Source: Nitrospira sp.
GTDB lineage: Bacteria; Nitrospirota; Nitrospiria; Nitrospirales; Nitrospiraceae
DNA length: 64,000 nt
Direction of reading: 5' to 3'
NCBI GenBank assembly: GCA_029194665.1
Contig: JARFXO010000003.1
Span: 620,001-684,000, forward strand
The position numbers and the translations under genes are program-made. This document shows positions 35,174 through 43,832 of this stretch, piece after piece. Under the pieces are notes generated by a model. It was not told the origin of the DNA and made no database searches. It saw only the letters and a program-made list of their open reading frames with translations. Position 1 is the stretch's first letter. Each line of letters opens with the position of its first letter.

Positions 35174-35600
35174 GGCGAGCGATTCTATGGAGATGGGGAG
35201 GGGAAGTCAAACGTTGGAGGATGCGGTGTGGCTAAGAGGCACTTGACGGAGTCGACGAATCGTCTGAGAATGTGCCGCGCCAGGACATTTGTGTGAGTGT
35301 CGCGGGCTATGATCTACGCATGTGTTGCATCAAGAGCCAGCGGGGTGTCCGCAGTCCGCCGGACGGGATGTGAACCCATTCCAGGAGATGTTTAGGCCGA
35401 TCCACATAAGGACCCGTGATAAGTGACCGAACGAGGAGGAAGCCATTGAGGAGAAAAGAGTTCTTAGTCTCTCGGCAGGAAAACACGCGGCGTGTTCTAC
35501 GGACAGAAACTCGAAGATCTGCGACATATGTGGGTACAGCTAATTATTATTAGCCCGACCAGGGGGATCTGAGAGCCAGTCAGGACGAACTGGATGTTGA
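35174..35600. other. Intergenic region (~430 bp) between dnaE and the tandem-TIR gene
   Basis: It should hold the divergent promoters. An AT-rich hairpin GCTAAT-TATT-ATTAGC lies ~50 bp upstream of the TIR gene (about 35538-35553). No gene is recognised in the rest. Confidence 0.5.
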
Positions 35601-36614
35601 ATGCGAATATTCCTGTCGTTCTCCTTCCGTGAGGAAGATCACGACCTGGTGAATGTCGTCGAGCGAATACTCGCCAGTCACGGTGCGCGCATCGTATCCG
35701 GCCAAACCCTTGCGGGTGAAAACATCTCAGAAGCGATTAAGCGGTGCTTACAGGAAACAGATGCTCTTGTTGCACTGTTTACGAGGCGCGACCTGCTCGC
35801 AGACGGCACCTGGACCACCCACGCCTGGGTCCGTGATGAATATGTCTATGTCAGGAGCATCAACAAACCGGCCTTGGCTCTAGTGGAAGATGGCGTTGAG
35901 GGCGGCGGAGCTACTGAAGGGACAGAATTCATTACCTTAGACCGGAAAGCGCCTCTTCCCACGCTTCTAGCACTGTCTGAAGTTCTCGGACGCTGGAGGG
36001 GAGAATTTAGCCCACGACATCAAGACGTTACGCCACCAGCACGCGAACGACTCCGTTCTAGTCAGAGACAGACTAGCAAGACGGCTAAGCGGAAAGCCGG
36101 GCTGCAAAGTGCAAAGCGCGAGCAAGCGCCAAGGATCTTTGTAAACTATCGCCGCGAGAATGCTCAGGGGCGCGGCGGTCGACTTGCGGACAACCTGAGA
36201 CTTTTTCTTGGCGACCGGAATGTATTCTTCGACCAAGACGACATTCCCCCGGGGGTCGACTTTGTCGCGGAGAGTTTGCGTGCTGTTGCCGACTCCTGCC
36301 TCCTCCTTGCAGTGATCGGCAAGGACTGGGCTTTCGCTAAGGATGATTTCGGCAGTCACCGTCTAACGAACCCTGCAGACTTGGTTCGGCGAGAGCTGGA
36401 AACCGCGATTGAGCACAATCTTCCCATTATCCCAGTACTGATCGATGGTGCTGCAATGCCACGCGAAGATCAACTTCCAACAGAACTTCAGGGCGTCGCT
36501 CGGAGAAACGCCATGGAGATCCGAGATACACGGTGGACTTACGACATTCGTTATGTTGCGGAGAAACTCGCCGAGCAGCTCGGCGTGGAACCGCGTTTTA
36601 AGCGCGAGGGCTAA
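35601..36614 (+). CDS. Protein with two TIR domains in tandem
   Basis: 337 aa. Domain 1 (residues 1-~135) starts RIFLSFSFREEDHDLVNVVE and includes VSGQTLAGENISEAIKRCLQ and ALVALFTRRD. Its helix WTTHAWVRDEYVYVRSINKP places a candidate catalytic Glu at E80. A basic linker (~140-175) follows. Domain 2 (~177-330) is RIFVNYRRENAQGRGGRLAD, VFFDQDDIPPGVDFVAESL, LLLAVIGKDWA and LVRRELETAIEHNLPIIPVL, with candidate Glu at E265. Bacterial TIR domains are often NAD-cleaving or cyclic-ADP-ribose-producing effectors of anti-phage systems, or signalling modules. No SAVED, Argonaute, Thoeris ThsA or NLR partner is adjacent, so the role is open. It heads the accessory zone 35.6-46.8 kb. Confidence 0.85.
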   Translation: MRIFLSFSFREEDHDLVNVVERILASHGARIVSGQTLAGENISEAIKRCLQETDALVALFTRRDLLADGTWTTHAWVRDEYVYVRSINKPALALVEDGVEGGGATEGTEFITLDRKAPLPTLLALSEVLGRWRGEFSPRHQDVTPPARERLRSSQRQTSKTAKRKAGLQSAKREQAPRIFVNYRRENAQGRGGRLADNLRLFLGDRNVFFDQDDIPPGVDFVAESLRAVADSCLLLAVIGKDWAFAKDDFGSHRLTNPADLVRRELETAIEHNLPIIPVLIDGAAMPREDQLPTELQGVARRNAMEIRDTRWTYDIRYVAEKLAEQLGVEPRFKREG

Positions 36615-37051
36615 TCGGTCAGGGCGTTTGCGAGAGCTTCGTACTTATATTTATCCCGAATCCGGCGTGAAAAATGAGAGCGTCACAGTTTCAGGGTCTC
36701 AATCTCCTGCAGGGCATAGCGCTATGCGGCTTCTCGGGGACCACTCGCAGGCAAGGTCAAGCTGGGGCGGTTTTCGACACAGCGCAACTGTGCCGGCATC
36801 AGGAGGATTTTGTGAGCCACGAAAGAGGGTTGGGAAGTCGGGAAACTGTTTGTCATTGCCTGAGGTCAAGAAAGAAGTTGAGGGTCGGATCTTGAATCGT
36901 GCATAGTGTAGAAAAATATATTCGATCGCGCCACCGAATACTTCAGCATACGTCACGTTTGTCAGCCACGATTCCCTTCAGTGAGCCGTAAATCCCCCAC
37001 ATTACAAAGTCAGATCTTGTTTTATGCAACGGGTGAGTTACTTTATGCCCC
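36615..37051. other. Intergenic region (~435 bp) after the tandem-TIR gene
   Basis: Open frames of 70-150 codons exist on both strands (for example 36674-36895 plus, 36699-36956 minus). None has a good ribosome-binding site or a recognisable family. The adjacent transposase and TA scraps make this a likely scar region. Confidence 0.45.
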
Positions 37052-37204
37052 ATAGCTCGCCCATTGCATATCGAATTCCCTGGCGCTCTCTCCCACGTCA
37101 CTGTCTGGGTCAACGCCCGACAAACCATCTTCACGGACGATAAGGGCCGACAGCCATACCTTGAGGTACTCGATCGCGTCGTCGCCACCGTTAGCTTCCA
37201 GCAG
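37052..37204 (+). pseudogene. N-terminal scrap of a Y1 (IS200/REP-type) transposase
   Basis: From an ATA codon at 37052 the frame reads (I/M)ARPLHIEFPGALSHVTVWVN, then ARQTIFTDDKGRQPYLEVLDRVV. It matches the near-universal start MARPLRIEFPGALYHVT.RGN..Q.IF.DD.DR..FLE.L of one Y1-transposase branch, different from the RAYT at 6.2 kb. The ATG is lost, homology ends after about 50 codons, and the catalytic HxH and Tyr regions are missing. Confidence 0.75.
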
Positions 37205-37229
37205 CCGCTTGCTGCTAAACTGATATGTT

Positions 37230-37708
37230 ATGGCATTTTCAGTGTACGTAGAAACGCCCGTAATCAGCCACTACGCCGCCAGACCGAGTCGAGATATTGT
37301 GACTGCGGCTCGGCAAACCATCACTCAGGAGTGGTGGAATGAGGCGAGAGGGCATATGAGATCTACATTTCCGTCCTGGTCGTGGAGGAAGCCAAAGCGG
37401 GTGATGCCGCCGCAGCGCAGAGGCGATCTGATGCTCTGGGTGGGCTGCCGATTCTGGAGATGAACGATGCCGCTGAGTCAGTGGCCGGACATTTGATTGA
37501 TGGGGGACTGATTCCCGAATCCAGCGTTGAAGATGCGTTACATATCGCGTTGGCGACGGTCCATGGAATGGATTTCCTCTTGACCTGGAATTTCCGCCAC
37601 ATCAACAACGCGGAGGCGAAAGCGCGGATTGGATCTGCTATTGAGGCGCTAGGCTACGAGTGTCTCATCATCTGCTCACCGGAAGAACTGGGAGGTATCG
37701 AGTCATGA
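37230..37708 (+). pseudogene. PIN-domain toxin, disrupted by a one-base frameshift
   Basis: The N-terminal part from ATG 37230 reads MAFSVYVETPVISHYAARPS, RDIVTAARQTITQEWWNEAR. Homology then jumps to another frame near 37350-37357: YEIYISVLVVEEAKAGDAAA, ..DALHIALATVHGMDFLLTWN, FRHINNAE. Joined, they form a VapC-like PIN ribonuclease whose acidic residues (early Asp/Glu in VYVET, the Glu of VVEEA, the Asp of EDALHIA and the D/N near WNFRH) are intact. The lesion looks like loss of one A from GGGCAATATGAG. It overlaps the partner ORF by 4 bp (ATGA at 37705). Either a dead gene or an assembly error. Confidence 0.75.
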
Positions 37709-37882
37709 AACCCGATCCAATTGTGGATGAAGTGCGCAAGACACGAGAAGCGCATGCAGCAAAATTTAATTATGACCTCTTTGCGATCTGCAGTGACCTA
37801 AGAAAGAAAGAAAGAAAAAGAATCTGGTCATCCTGTTGTGTCGAGACAACCAAGATTGCGGCTAAAACCAACCGGAAGCTAA
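37705..37882 (+). pseudogene. Partner (antitoxin-like) ORF of the PIN toxin, frameshifted in a GAAA tract
   Basis: MKPDPIVDEVRKTREAHAAK, FNYDLFAICSDLRKKE is the start of the small protein that normally accompanies this type of PIN gene. In an AAGAAAGAAAGAAAAAG tract (37803-37820) the frame shifts by one. Skipping one base restores the expected ending KESGHPVVSRQPRLRLKPTG and a stop at 37880-37882; without the skip translation runs on in a nonsense frame to ~37998. The repeat tract could be a slippage site. Confidence 0.65.
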
Positions 37883-37998
37883 CTCGGTGCTGGAAGAACG
37901 GTGTAGCACTCCTTGCCGGTAGTGCCGGAGGAACCGGTCAGAGCCCCTCTGCAGTGGGAAGCTGTGCTTCTCTTAGCGCCGCCGCAAACTTTCTTTAG

Positions 37999-39627
37999 TC
38001 AGAGCCGTTCCCCGTACTTTCGGTAGTGTTGCTTCTTGGCGTCGGCAATCCAATTATCCCGTTTAATGCGCTCAGGATCGGTCTCAAGCTTCTTTGCGAT
38101 CTTCGCGATATCTTCCGGTTTCCAACGAGCAATTTGGATAAACGTGCGGGTGCCCATCTTATTGAGGGTCTGTGCGACGGCAGGTCCGATCCCAGAGATC
38201 TTTTTGAGATCGTCTCCCTGACCGTCTTTACTCACTTTTGACTGTCCTATCGGGGAATCAGGCTCGGCTCCATTCTGTCGGCTCTGACGAGACGCTACGG
38301 CGGCTGGGGATGCTTTACCGCGAAATGCCGCCCGCGTCTCTTTGAGGCGTTTTTGCAGGCGATCGATCTGCTCATCTTTCTCTGGAATACCCTGCACCGC
38401 TCTCCATAGATCTTGACGCTCCGCTTGAAGGTCTTGCAACTGACGGCGAAGACCCCCAATCTGTTCGTCCCGATCATGCAACAGTTGTTCATCACGCAAA
38501 TGTTGTGCACGGAGCTCGCCTTGTGCAACACATTGTTTTTGGAGTTTCGCCACCTCCACGTCATGTTGATGACCGGTGCGTGCGGATGTTCTTTCCCATT
38601 CTTTGAGCTCTGATTCCTTCTCGCGAAGGAGATGAGTCACCGGCACAAGCTCCTCAATTCGCCGGTCCCGCTCAGCAATGGATTGTTCGAGGTGCTGGAT
38701 TGTGCCCCGATGGGCGGCTTCCCGATCGCTCAGTTCGACCTCCAGCTGATGAATGCGGTCTTGCGCCGATTCCAGCTTCTTGACTTGGGCTCGGAGTCGG
38801 TCCCGATCGACGAGGCCTTCGTTGAGTTGGGCGATATGCTCTCGCAGCACCCGGATTTCCTCCTCCATAACCTCGCGGGCTTGGTCGGTGGTCCGACAGG
38901 CTTGTTGGGCCGCACGCAGTTCTTCAGTCTGGGCGGTCGCGATCGCATCGAACTCGCTGATCTGTTGGTCGCGTTCAGCGATGGACCGTTCGAGCTGCTG
39001 GATCCCGCCCCGATGGGCGGCCTCCCGATCACTCAGTTCCACCTCCAGTTGATGGATGCGGTCTTGCGCCGATCTCAGCTTCGCAACCTGAGTTCGGAGT
39101 CGGTCCCGATCGACGAGGCCTTCGTTGAGTTGGGCGATATGCTCCCGCAGGACCAGGACTTCCTGCTCCATGACCTCGCGGGCTTGGTCGGCCGTACGAC
39201 TGGCCTGTTGGGCCGCGCGGAGTTCCTCATCGTGGGCAGCCGCGATCGTATTGACCTCACTCACCTGTTGGCGTGCAGCGACTCCCTCAGCCTCCAAGTC
39301 CGTCAGTCGTCTTGATCGTACAGCCAATTCTGCTTCGAGCGCCTTCACCCGTTCGCCGCGCGCGGTGAGCTCACGTTGGGCTGAGGAGTACAACATCTCG
39401 GATGACATGAGTTTCTGTTCGAACACTTGCATCGCCGAGGTCTTTACCTTCAAATCGTGCGACATCGTCTCCAGCGCCTGTTCCTTGGTTCTCAATTGTT
39501 TGGCGAGATCCCCGTATGGTTGCTCAATCGAACGTTTTGGGAGGCCACGCAACAACCAGCCGACCGCGAGACCGATTCCAGCGGCGACGAGGAGACATCC
39601 GACCATCTGACTCATGAGTGTGATCAT
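37999..39627 (-). CDS. Membrane-anchored coiled-coil protein with C-terminal helix-hairpin-helix domain (two-repeat paralogue)
   Basis: 542 aa. One N-terminal TM segment (residues ~9-27, VGCLLVAAGIGLAVGWLL) precedes ~430 residues of coiled coil. Two 101-residue units (303 bp apart) contain LREHIAQLNEGLVDRDRLR and RIHQLEVELSDREAAHRG. The end (~470-542) is a compact domain, DDLKKISGIGPAVAQTLNKM, ARWKPEDIAKIAKKL, NWIADAKKQHYRKYGERL, of the helix-hairpin-helix type seen in several bacterial proteins of unknown function. It starts 14 bases after the OmpA-like gene on the same strand, so the two form an operon. A larger paralogue lies upstream at 40807-43290. Confidence 0.8.
   Translation of the reverse strand: MITLMSQMVGCLLVAAGIGLAVGWLLRGLPKRSIEQPYGDLAKQLRTKEQALETMSHDLKVKTSAMQVFEQKLMSSEMLYSSAQRELTARGERVKALEAELAVRSRRLTDLEAEGVAARQQVSEVNTIAAAHDEELRAAQQASRTADQAREVMEQEVLVLREHIAQLNEGLVDRDRLRTQVAKLRSAQDRIHQLEVELSDREAAHRGGIQQLERSIAERDQQISEFDAIATAQTEELRAAQQACRTTDQAREVMEEEIRVLREHIAQLNEGLVDRDRLRAQVKKLESAQDRIHQLEVELSDREAAHRGTIQHLEQSIAERDRRIEELVPVTHLLREKESELKEWERTSARTGHQHDVEVAKLQKQCVAQGELRAQHLRDEQLLHDRDEQIGGLRRQLQDLQAERQDLWRAVQGIPEKDEQIDRLQKRLKETRAAFRGKASPAAVASRQSRQNGAEPDSPIGQSKVSKDGQGDDLKKISGIGPAVAQTLNKMGTRTFIQIARWKPEDIAKIAKKLETDPERIKRDNWIADAKKQHYRKYGERL
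38630..39240. repeat. Two 303-bp tandem coding repeats
   Basis: The landmark encoding IAQLNEGLVDRD recurs at a spacing of exactly 303 bp (about 38818 and 39121). These are the two coiled-coil units of the 542-aa protein and are diverged from each other more than the units of the larger paralogue. Confidence 0.8.
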
Positions 39628-39641
39628 AGGTCATTCCGTCC

Positions 39642-40502
39642 TTACATCAGTATTTCTATCCGTTCATTCTGTTGGAGGCCCAGTTGCTGGCTCCCATGGG
39701 TGAGAGGGCGTGTCGAACCATAGCCGATGGTAGTAAACGGATTCGTGAGCCCATGACTGGTCAAGTATTGCTTTACCGCTTCGGCACGTCGCCGGCTCAA
39801 CTGCATATTGTACTCCGCCTCACCAACGGTATCGGTATGGCCCCCGATTTCAATCGGCGTGTCCGGAGTTCTTCGCAAGAGAACGATGATTTGGTCCAGC
39901 ACGAGCTGTCCTTTGGTCGTGATCGTGGCACTCTTCGGCTCAAATTCGATCGAGGATTTCGCCAGGACCTGATTCAGCAACAGCTGTAATGCCGACAGGG
40001 GAACAGTGGTGGAGGTCGATGCTGTCGTCGGCACGACCACCACACGGTCTTCAATTCGTAAGCCCGCCCGTATCGCCGGAGCCATGGCCTGTAGTACCTC
40101 AGCCTTTTCGCGATGTCCGGGAACCTGACCGGTCACGACCAGCGAGCGCCCATCGATGATGATGGAACCCCGCTTGACCATCAAACCCAAGATCGGCAAG
40201 AGTTGCGGAACCTGGTCCACCCACACAGCCGCTTTGACCTGCTTATCGACGATGAACTGGTCGATCACACGCATTCGCGTTTTCGCAGAGAGTGTATGAG
40301 CCTGATCAAGAATGGTCAGCTTGCTGCGTTCATTGGGCAACGAACCTCGAAGCACCAAACTGCCTTGTTCGAGGCTGGCGTGAAAGGTGGCAGGAATCAA
40401 GGCCGTGGGCTGTGATGGCGAGGAGAGATGTCTTGGGATGCACACCAGGGCGAGGACTATCAGCGCCACCACACCGCCGATGAGGATCCCCGTACGGCTC
40501 AT
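39642..40502 (-). CDS. OmpA-family protein (BON-like region plus OmpA C-terminal domain)
   Basis: 286 aa. An N-terminal TM anchor (MSRTGILIGGVVALIVLALVC) is followed by ~130 residues with two BON-like half repeats (LEQGSLVLRGSLPNERSKLT, VKRGSIIIDGRSLVVTGQVP). The C-terminal OmpA domain (~175-286) has LAKSSIEFEPKSATITTKGQ, IEIGGHTDTVGEAEYNMQLS, RRRAEAVKQYL and TTIGYGSTRP, which bind peptidoglycan. The layout resembles ArfA-type OmpA proteins. It is followed after 14 bases by the two-repeat coiled-coil gene. The ~120 bp upstream (40503-40623) are homologous to 43523-43640, upstream of the deleted copy, showing that promoter and gene pair were duplicated together. Confidence 0.87.
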   Translation of the reverse strand: MSRTGILIGGVVALIVLALVCIPRHLSSPSQPTALIPATFHASLEQGSLVLRGSLPNERSKLTILDQAHTLSAKTRMRVIDQFIVDKQVKAAVWVDQVPQLLPILGLMVKRGSIIIDGRSLVVTGQVPGHREKAEVLQAMAPAIRAGLRIEDRVVVVPTTASTSTTVPLSALQLLLNQVLAKSSIEFEPKSATITTKGQLVLDQIIVLLRRTPDTPIEIGGHTDTVGEAEYNMQLSRRRAEAVKQYLTSHGLTNPFTTIGYGSTRPLTHGSQQLGLQQNERIEILM

Positions 40503-40806
40503 GAGATCAGCCCGTTGTAGACAAGATGACTATCGGGGTGCGACGCGGCACGGTACCATAATTGATGATCTGCGGGCTAGGGTGAGATTCGACCAGTCAA
40601 GCAGACTCAGCAGAAGGGCGCACAGGTTCTCTTTGCTGCCCGGTCAGGGCTGATCCATTGAGAGGTTAGACGATGAAGCCATCCACGTGAAATGTGTTGC
40701 CATGGTCGTCATTGGCCCAGCCGGTTGGTTGAGGGATTTGGCCTGGCAGGCCAGACAGAGGATCATCTCACAGATGACCGGGAAAAAACCGTGCAATGAA
40801 GTGCTT

Positions 40807-43290
40807 CTAGACCCGTTCCCCGTATTTTCGGTAGTGTTGCTTCTTGGCGTCCGCGATCCAATTCTCCCGTTTAATGCGCTCTGGATCGGCATCGAGCTTC
40901 CTTGCGATTTTTTCGATATCTTCCGGTTTCCAACGAGCGATTTGGACAAATGTGCGGGTGCCCATTTTATGGAGGCTGTCAGCGAGGACCGGTCCGATCC
41001 CGCAGATCTTTTTAAGATCGTCTTCCTGAACATTTTTACTGACTTTGGGCTGTTTGCCTTGAGCATTCGACCCAGCTCCATTCTGGCTTGACTGGCGAGG
41101 CGCTGCGGTTGTTGGAGCTGCGTTCGCACGATGTGCCGTTCGCAGTTCCCTGAGTCGTTTTTGCAGACGATCGATCTGCTCATCTTTCCCTGGGATGCTC
41201 TGTACCTCTTGTACTAGATTGTGATGCTCCGCTTGAAGGTCCTGTAACTGACGGTGGAGACTTGCAATTTGCTCGTCTCGTTCATGGAGCTGTTGCTCAT
41301 TGAGGAGAAGTTGCTCGCGGAGTTGGTCCTGTGCCGCGCATTGCTCTTGGAGCTTTGTCATTTCTGTCTTGTGTTCTTGAACAGTGCGCGCGTATTTTTT
41401 ATCCCATTCTTTGAGCTCTACTCCCTTCTCGCGAAGCAGGTGGGTGACAGGCATCAGCTCTTCGATCCGTCGGTCTCGCTCCGCAATCACCCCTTCGAAC
41501 TGCTGAAGCACTCCCCGATGGGTGGCTTCCCGATCGCTCAGCTCCACCTCCAACTGATGGACGCGGCCTTGCATCGACTCCAACTTCTTGACCTGGGCAC
41601 GGAGTCGGTCCCGGTCGGCGAGCCCCTCGTTGAGTTGAGCGATATGCTCCCGCAGGACCCGGATTTCCTCCTTCAAGACCTCGTGACTTTGCTCGGCAGT
41701 CCGATAAGCCTGTTGAGCCCCGTGCAGTTCGTCTCTCTGGGCGGCCGCAGTCGCCTCGACCTCACTAATCCGCCGGTCTCGCTCCGCAATCACCCCTTCG
41801 AACTGCTGAAGCACTCCCCGATGGGCGACTTCCCGATCGCTCAGCTCCACCTCCAACTGATGGACGCGGTCTTGCATCGACGCCAACTTCTTGACCTGGG
41901 CACGGAGTCGGTCGCGGTCGGCGAGCCCCTCGTTGAGTTGGGCGATATGCTCTCGTAGGATGCGGATTTCCTCCTTCAAGACCTCGTGGGTCTGTTCGGC
42001 AGCCCGACAGGCCTGCTGCGCTCCCTGCAGTTCGTCTCTCTGGGCGGCCGCAGTCGCCTCGACCTCACTAATCCGCCGGTCTCGCTCCGCAATGGCCCCT
42101 TCGAACTGCTGGAGCGTGTTCCGATGGGCGGCTTCCCGATCACTCAGCTCCACCTCCAACTGATGGACGCGGCCTTGCATCGACTCCAACTTCTTGACCT
42201 GGGCACGGAGTCGGTCGCGGTCGGCGAGCCCCTCGTTGAGTTGGGCGATATGCTCTCGTAGAACGCGGATTTCCTCCTTCAAGACCTCGTGGGTCTGTTC
42301 GGCAGCCCGACAGGCCTGCTGCGCTCCCTGCAGTTCGTCTCTCTGGGCGGCCGCAGTCGCCTCGACCTCACTAATCCGCCGGTCTCGCTCCACGACGACT
42401 CCTTCGAACTGCTGGAGTGTCCTGCGATGGGCGACTTCCCGGTCACTCAGTTCGACCTCCAACTGATGAACACGGTCTTGCATGGACTCCAGCCTCTCGA
42501 CCTGGGTACGGAGTCGGTCGCGGTCGGCGAGCCCCTCGTTGAGTTGAGCGATATGCTCTCGTAGAACGCGGATTTCCTCCTTCAAGACCTCGTGGGTCTG
42601 TTCGGCAATCCGACAGGCCTGCTGCGCTCCCTGCAGTTCGTCTCTCTGGGCGGCCGCAGTCGCCTCGACCTCACTAATCCGCCGGTCTCGCTCCACGACG
42701 ACTCCTTCGAACTGCTGGAGTGTCCTGCGATGGGCGACTTCCCGGTCACTCAGTTCGACCTCCAACTGATGAACACGGTCTTGCATGGACTCCAGCCTCT
42801 CGACCTGGGTACGGAGTCGGTCGCGGTCGGCGAGCCCCTCGTTGAGTTGAGCGATATGCTCTCGTAGAACGCGGATTTCCTCCTTCAAGACCTCGTGGGT
42901 CTGTTCGGCAGCCTGACAAGCCTGTTGAGCCCCGCGAAGTTCGTTGACCAGGGCGGCAATGGTCGAATTGAGCTCACTCACGCGTTGGCGTGCCGCAACT
43001 CCTTCAGCTTCCACGTCCGTCAGCCGTTTCGACCGTACAGACGCTTCTGTTTCGAGCGTTTTCAGTTGCTCGCCACGGGCGGTCAGCTCCCGTTGGGCTG
43101 AGGAGAACTGTGTTTCGGACGACATGATCTTTTGTTCGAGAACCTGCAAGGCTGCGGTCTTCACCTTCAAATCGTGTGACGTCGTCTCCAATACCCGTTC
43201 CTTAGCCCGCAACAGATTGGCAAGCTCCTGGTATTGTTGCTCGAGAGAATCCTTGGGGGGAGGCTGCAACCATCTGCCTAGTGTGCTCAT
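40807..43290 (-). CDS. Soluble coiled-coil protein with five 101-aa repeats and helix-hairpin-helix domain (expanded paralogue)
   Basis: 827 aa, paralogous to the 542-aa protein over its whole length. Five coiled-coil units each carry LREHIAQLNEGLADRDRLR, VHQLEVELSDRE and ERDRRISEVEATAAAQRDEL. The last ~70 residues are the same HhH-like domain (DDLKKICGIGPVLADSLHKM, NWIADAKKQHYRKYGERV). The start MSTLGRWLQPPPKDSLEQQ aligns with both edges of the anchor region of the paralogue, but the TM codons between CAGATGG and TGGTTG are gone. This protein is therefore predicted to be cytoplasmic. Length difference 285 = three extra units (303) minus the lost anchor (18). No function is known. It lies downstream of an OmpA remnant. 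Confidence 0.82.
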   Translation of the reverse strand: MSTLGRWLQPPPKDSLEQQYQELANLLRAKERVLETTSHDLKVKTAALQVLEQKIMSSETQFSSAQRELTARGEQLKTLETEASVRSKRLTDVEAEGVAARQRVSELNSTIAALVNELRGAQQACQAAEQTHEVLKEEIRVLREHIAQLNEGLADRDRLRTQVERLESMQDRVHQLEVELSDREVAHRRTLQQFEGVVVERDRRISEVEATAAAQRDELQGAQQACRIAEQTHEVLKEEIRVLREHIAQLNEGLADRDRLRTQVERLESMQDRVHQLEVELSDREVAHRRTLQQFEGVVVERDRRISEVEATAAAQRDELQGAQQACRAAEQTHEVLKEEIRVLREHIAQLNEGLADRDRLRAQVKKLESMQGRVHQLEVELSDREAAHRNTLQQFEGAIAERDRRISEVEATAAAQRDELQGAQQACRAAEQTHEVLKEEIRILREHIAQLNEGLADRDRLRAQVKKLASMQDRVHQLEVELSDREVAHRGVLQQFEGVIAERDRRISEVEATAAAQRDELHGAQQAYRTAEQSHEVLKEEIRVLREHIAQLNEGLADRDRLRAQVKKLESMQGRVHQLEVELSDREATHRGVLQQFEGVIAERDRRIEELMPVTHLLREKGVELKEWDKKYARTVQEHKTEMTKLQEQCAAQDQLREQLLLNEQQLHERDEQIASLHRQLQDLQAEHHNLVQEVQSIPGKDEQIDRLQKRLRELRTAHRANAAPTTAAPRQSSQNGAGSNAQGKQPKVSKNVQEDDLKKICGIGPVLADSLHKMGTRTFVQIARWKPEDIEKIARKLDADPERIKRENWIADAKKQHYRKYGERV
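41430..42944. repeat. Five 303-bp tandem coding repeats
   Basis: The landmark GGCGAGCCCCTCGTTGAGTT recurs at 303-bp steps (about 41620, 41923, 42226, 42529, 42832). The two units nearest the 5' end of the gene (42.3-42.9 kb) are almost identical at the DNA level, pointing to recent unequal crossing-over. All units stay in frame. Confidence 0.9.
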
Positions 43291-43318
43291 AGTGTATTCA
43301 GTCCTTGCATCAACAATT

Positions 43319-43522
43319 TTACGTGATGGTTCCTTTGAAGGCTTGCGTGGGGTCTCCCATATGATGGGGACCTGTCGAATTATGACTCGTGGTGATCAAC
43401 GGATTCGTGAACCTGTGACTGGTCATGTACAGCTTGATAGGTTCGGCGGGAGGTGGGATGCACACGACGGCGAGAAGTATCAGGGCAACGACACCGCCGG
43501 TGAGAATCCCCGCACGCCTCAT
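43319..43522 (-). pseudogene. Internally deleted copy of the OmpA-family gene
   Basis: 67 codons. The start MRRAGILTGGVVALILLAVV CIP matches the anchor of the OmpA protein at 39642-40502. It is then fused directly to the distal end (AEPIKLYMTSHRFTNPLITT versus AEAVKQYLTSHGLTNPFTTI). The whole periplasmic region and the OmpA core are missing (about 620 bp deleted). The frame is open, so a short membrane peptide could still be made, but it keeps no functional domain. It lies 28 bases upstream of the expanded coiled-coil gene, in the position the intact OmpA gene holds in the other cassette. Confidence 0.85.
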
Positions 43523-43832
43523 GAGCTCGTTCCACTGTGGATGATGTGACGACTAGGGTGCGAGGCGTCACGGTACCACATTTGATAATAAATGTACTAG
43601 GCTAAGATTTGCCACTCAAGCAGGCGGCTGCACAGACTCTGGTGAGGGAAAGGACCTCTATCATTCATCCGAGAGGATTACGAATGGTCACTGTATGGGG
43701 TTCAATGCGGAGGATCCTGGTAGGGCACCGGTACAGCGCGTATCTCTTTACACATCTCGGTCGATCGGAAGGACAGAACAACCGGGGAATTCATCAGCTT
43801 CATCATGGACGTAGGAACGATATGCTCTTCTG

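Noticed and set aside
35330-35527. Possible insertion-sequence fragment upstream of the tandem-TIR gene
   Set aside because: A 65-codon minus-strand frame looked vaguely familiar but no motif of any transposase family can be pointed to.
36674-36895. 73-codon frame downstream of the tandem-TIR gene, possible partner
   Set aside because: No family, no ribosome-binding site, and overlapping frames on both strands are equally open.
40737-40755. Short hairpin TGGCCT-GGC-AGGCCA downstream of the expanded coiled-coil gene
   Set aside because: Six-bp stem, no T-run on the minus strand; too weak to call a terminator.
41430-42944. Regular repeats considered as a CRISPR-like array
   Set aside because: Units are 303 bp, contiguous, coding and without spacers.
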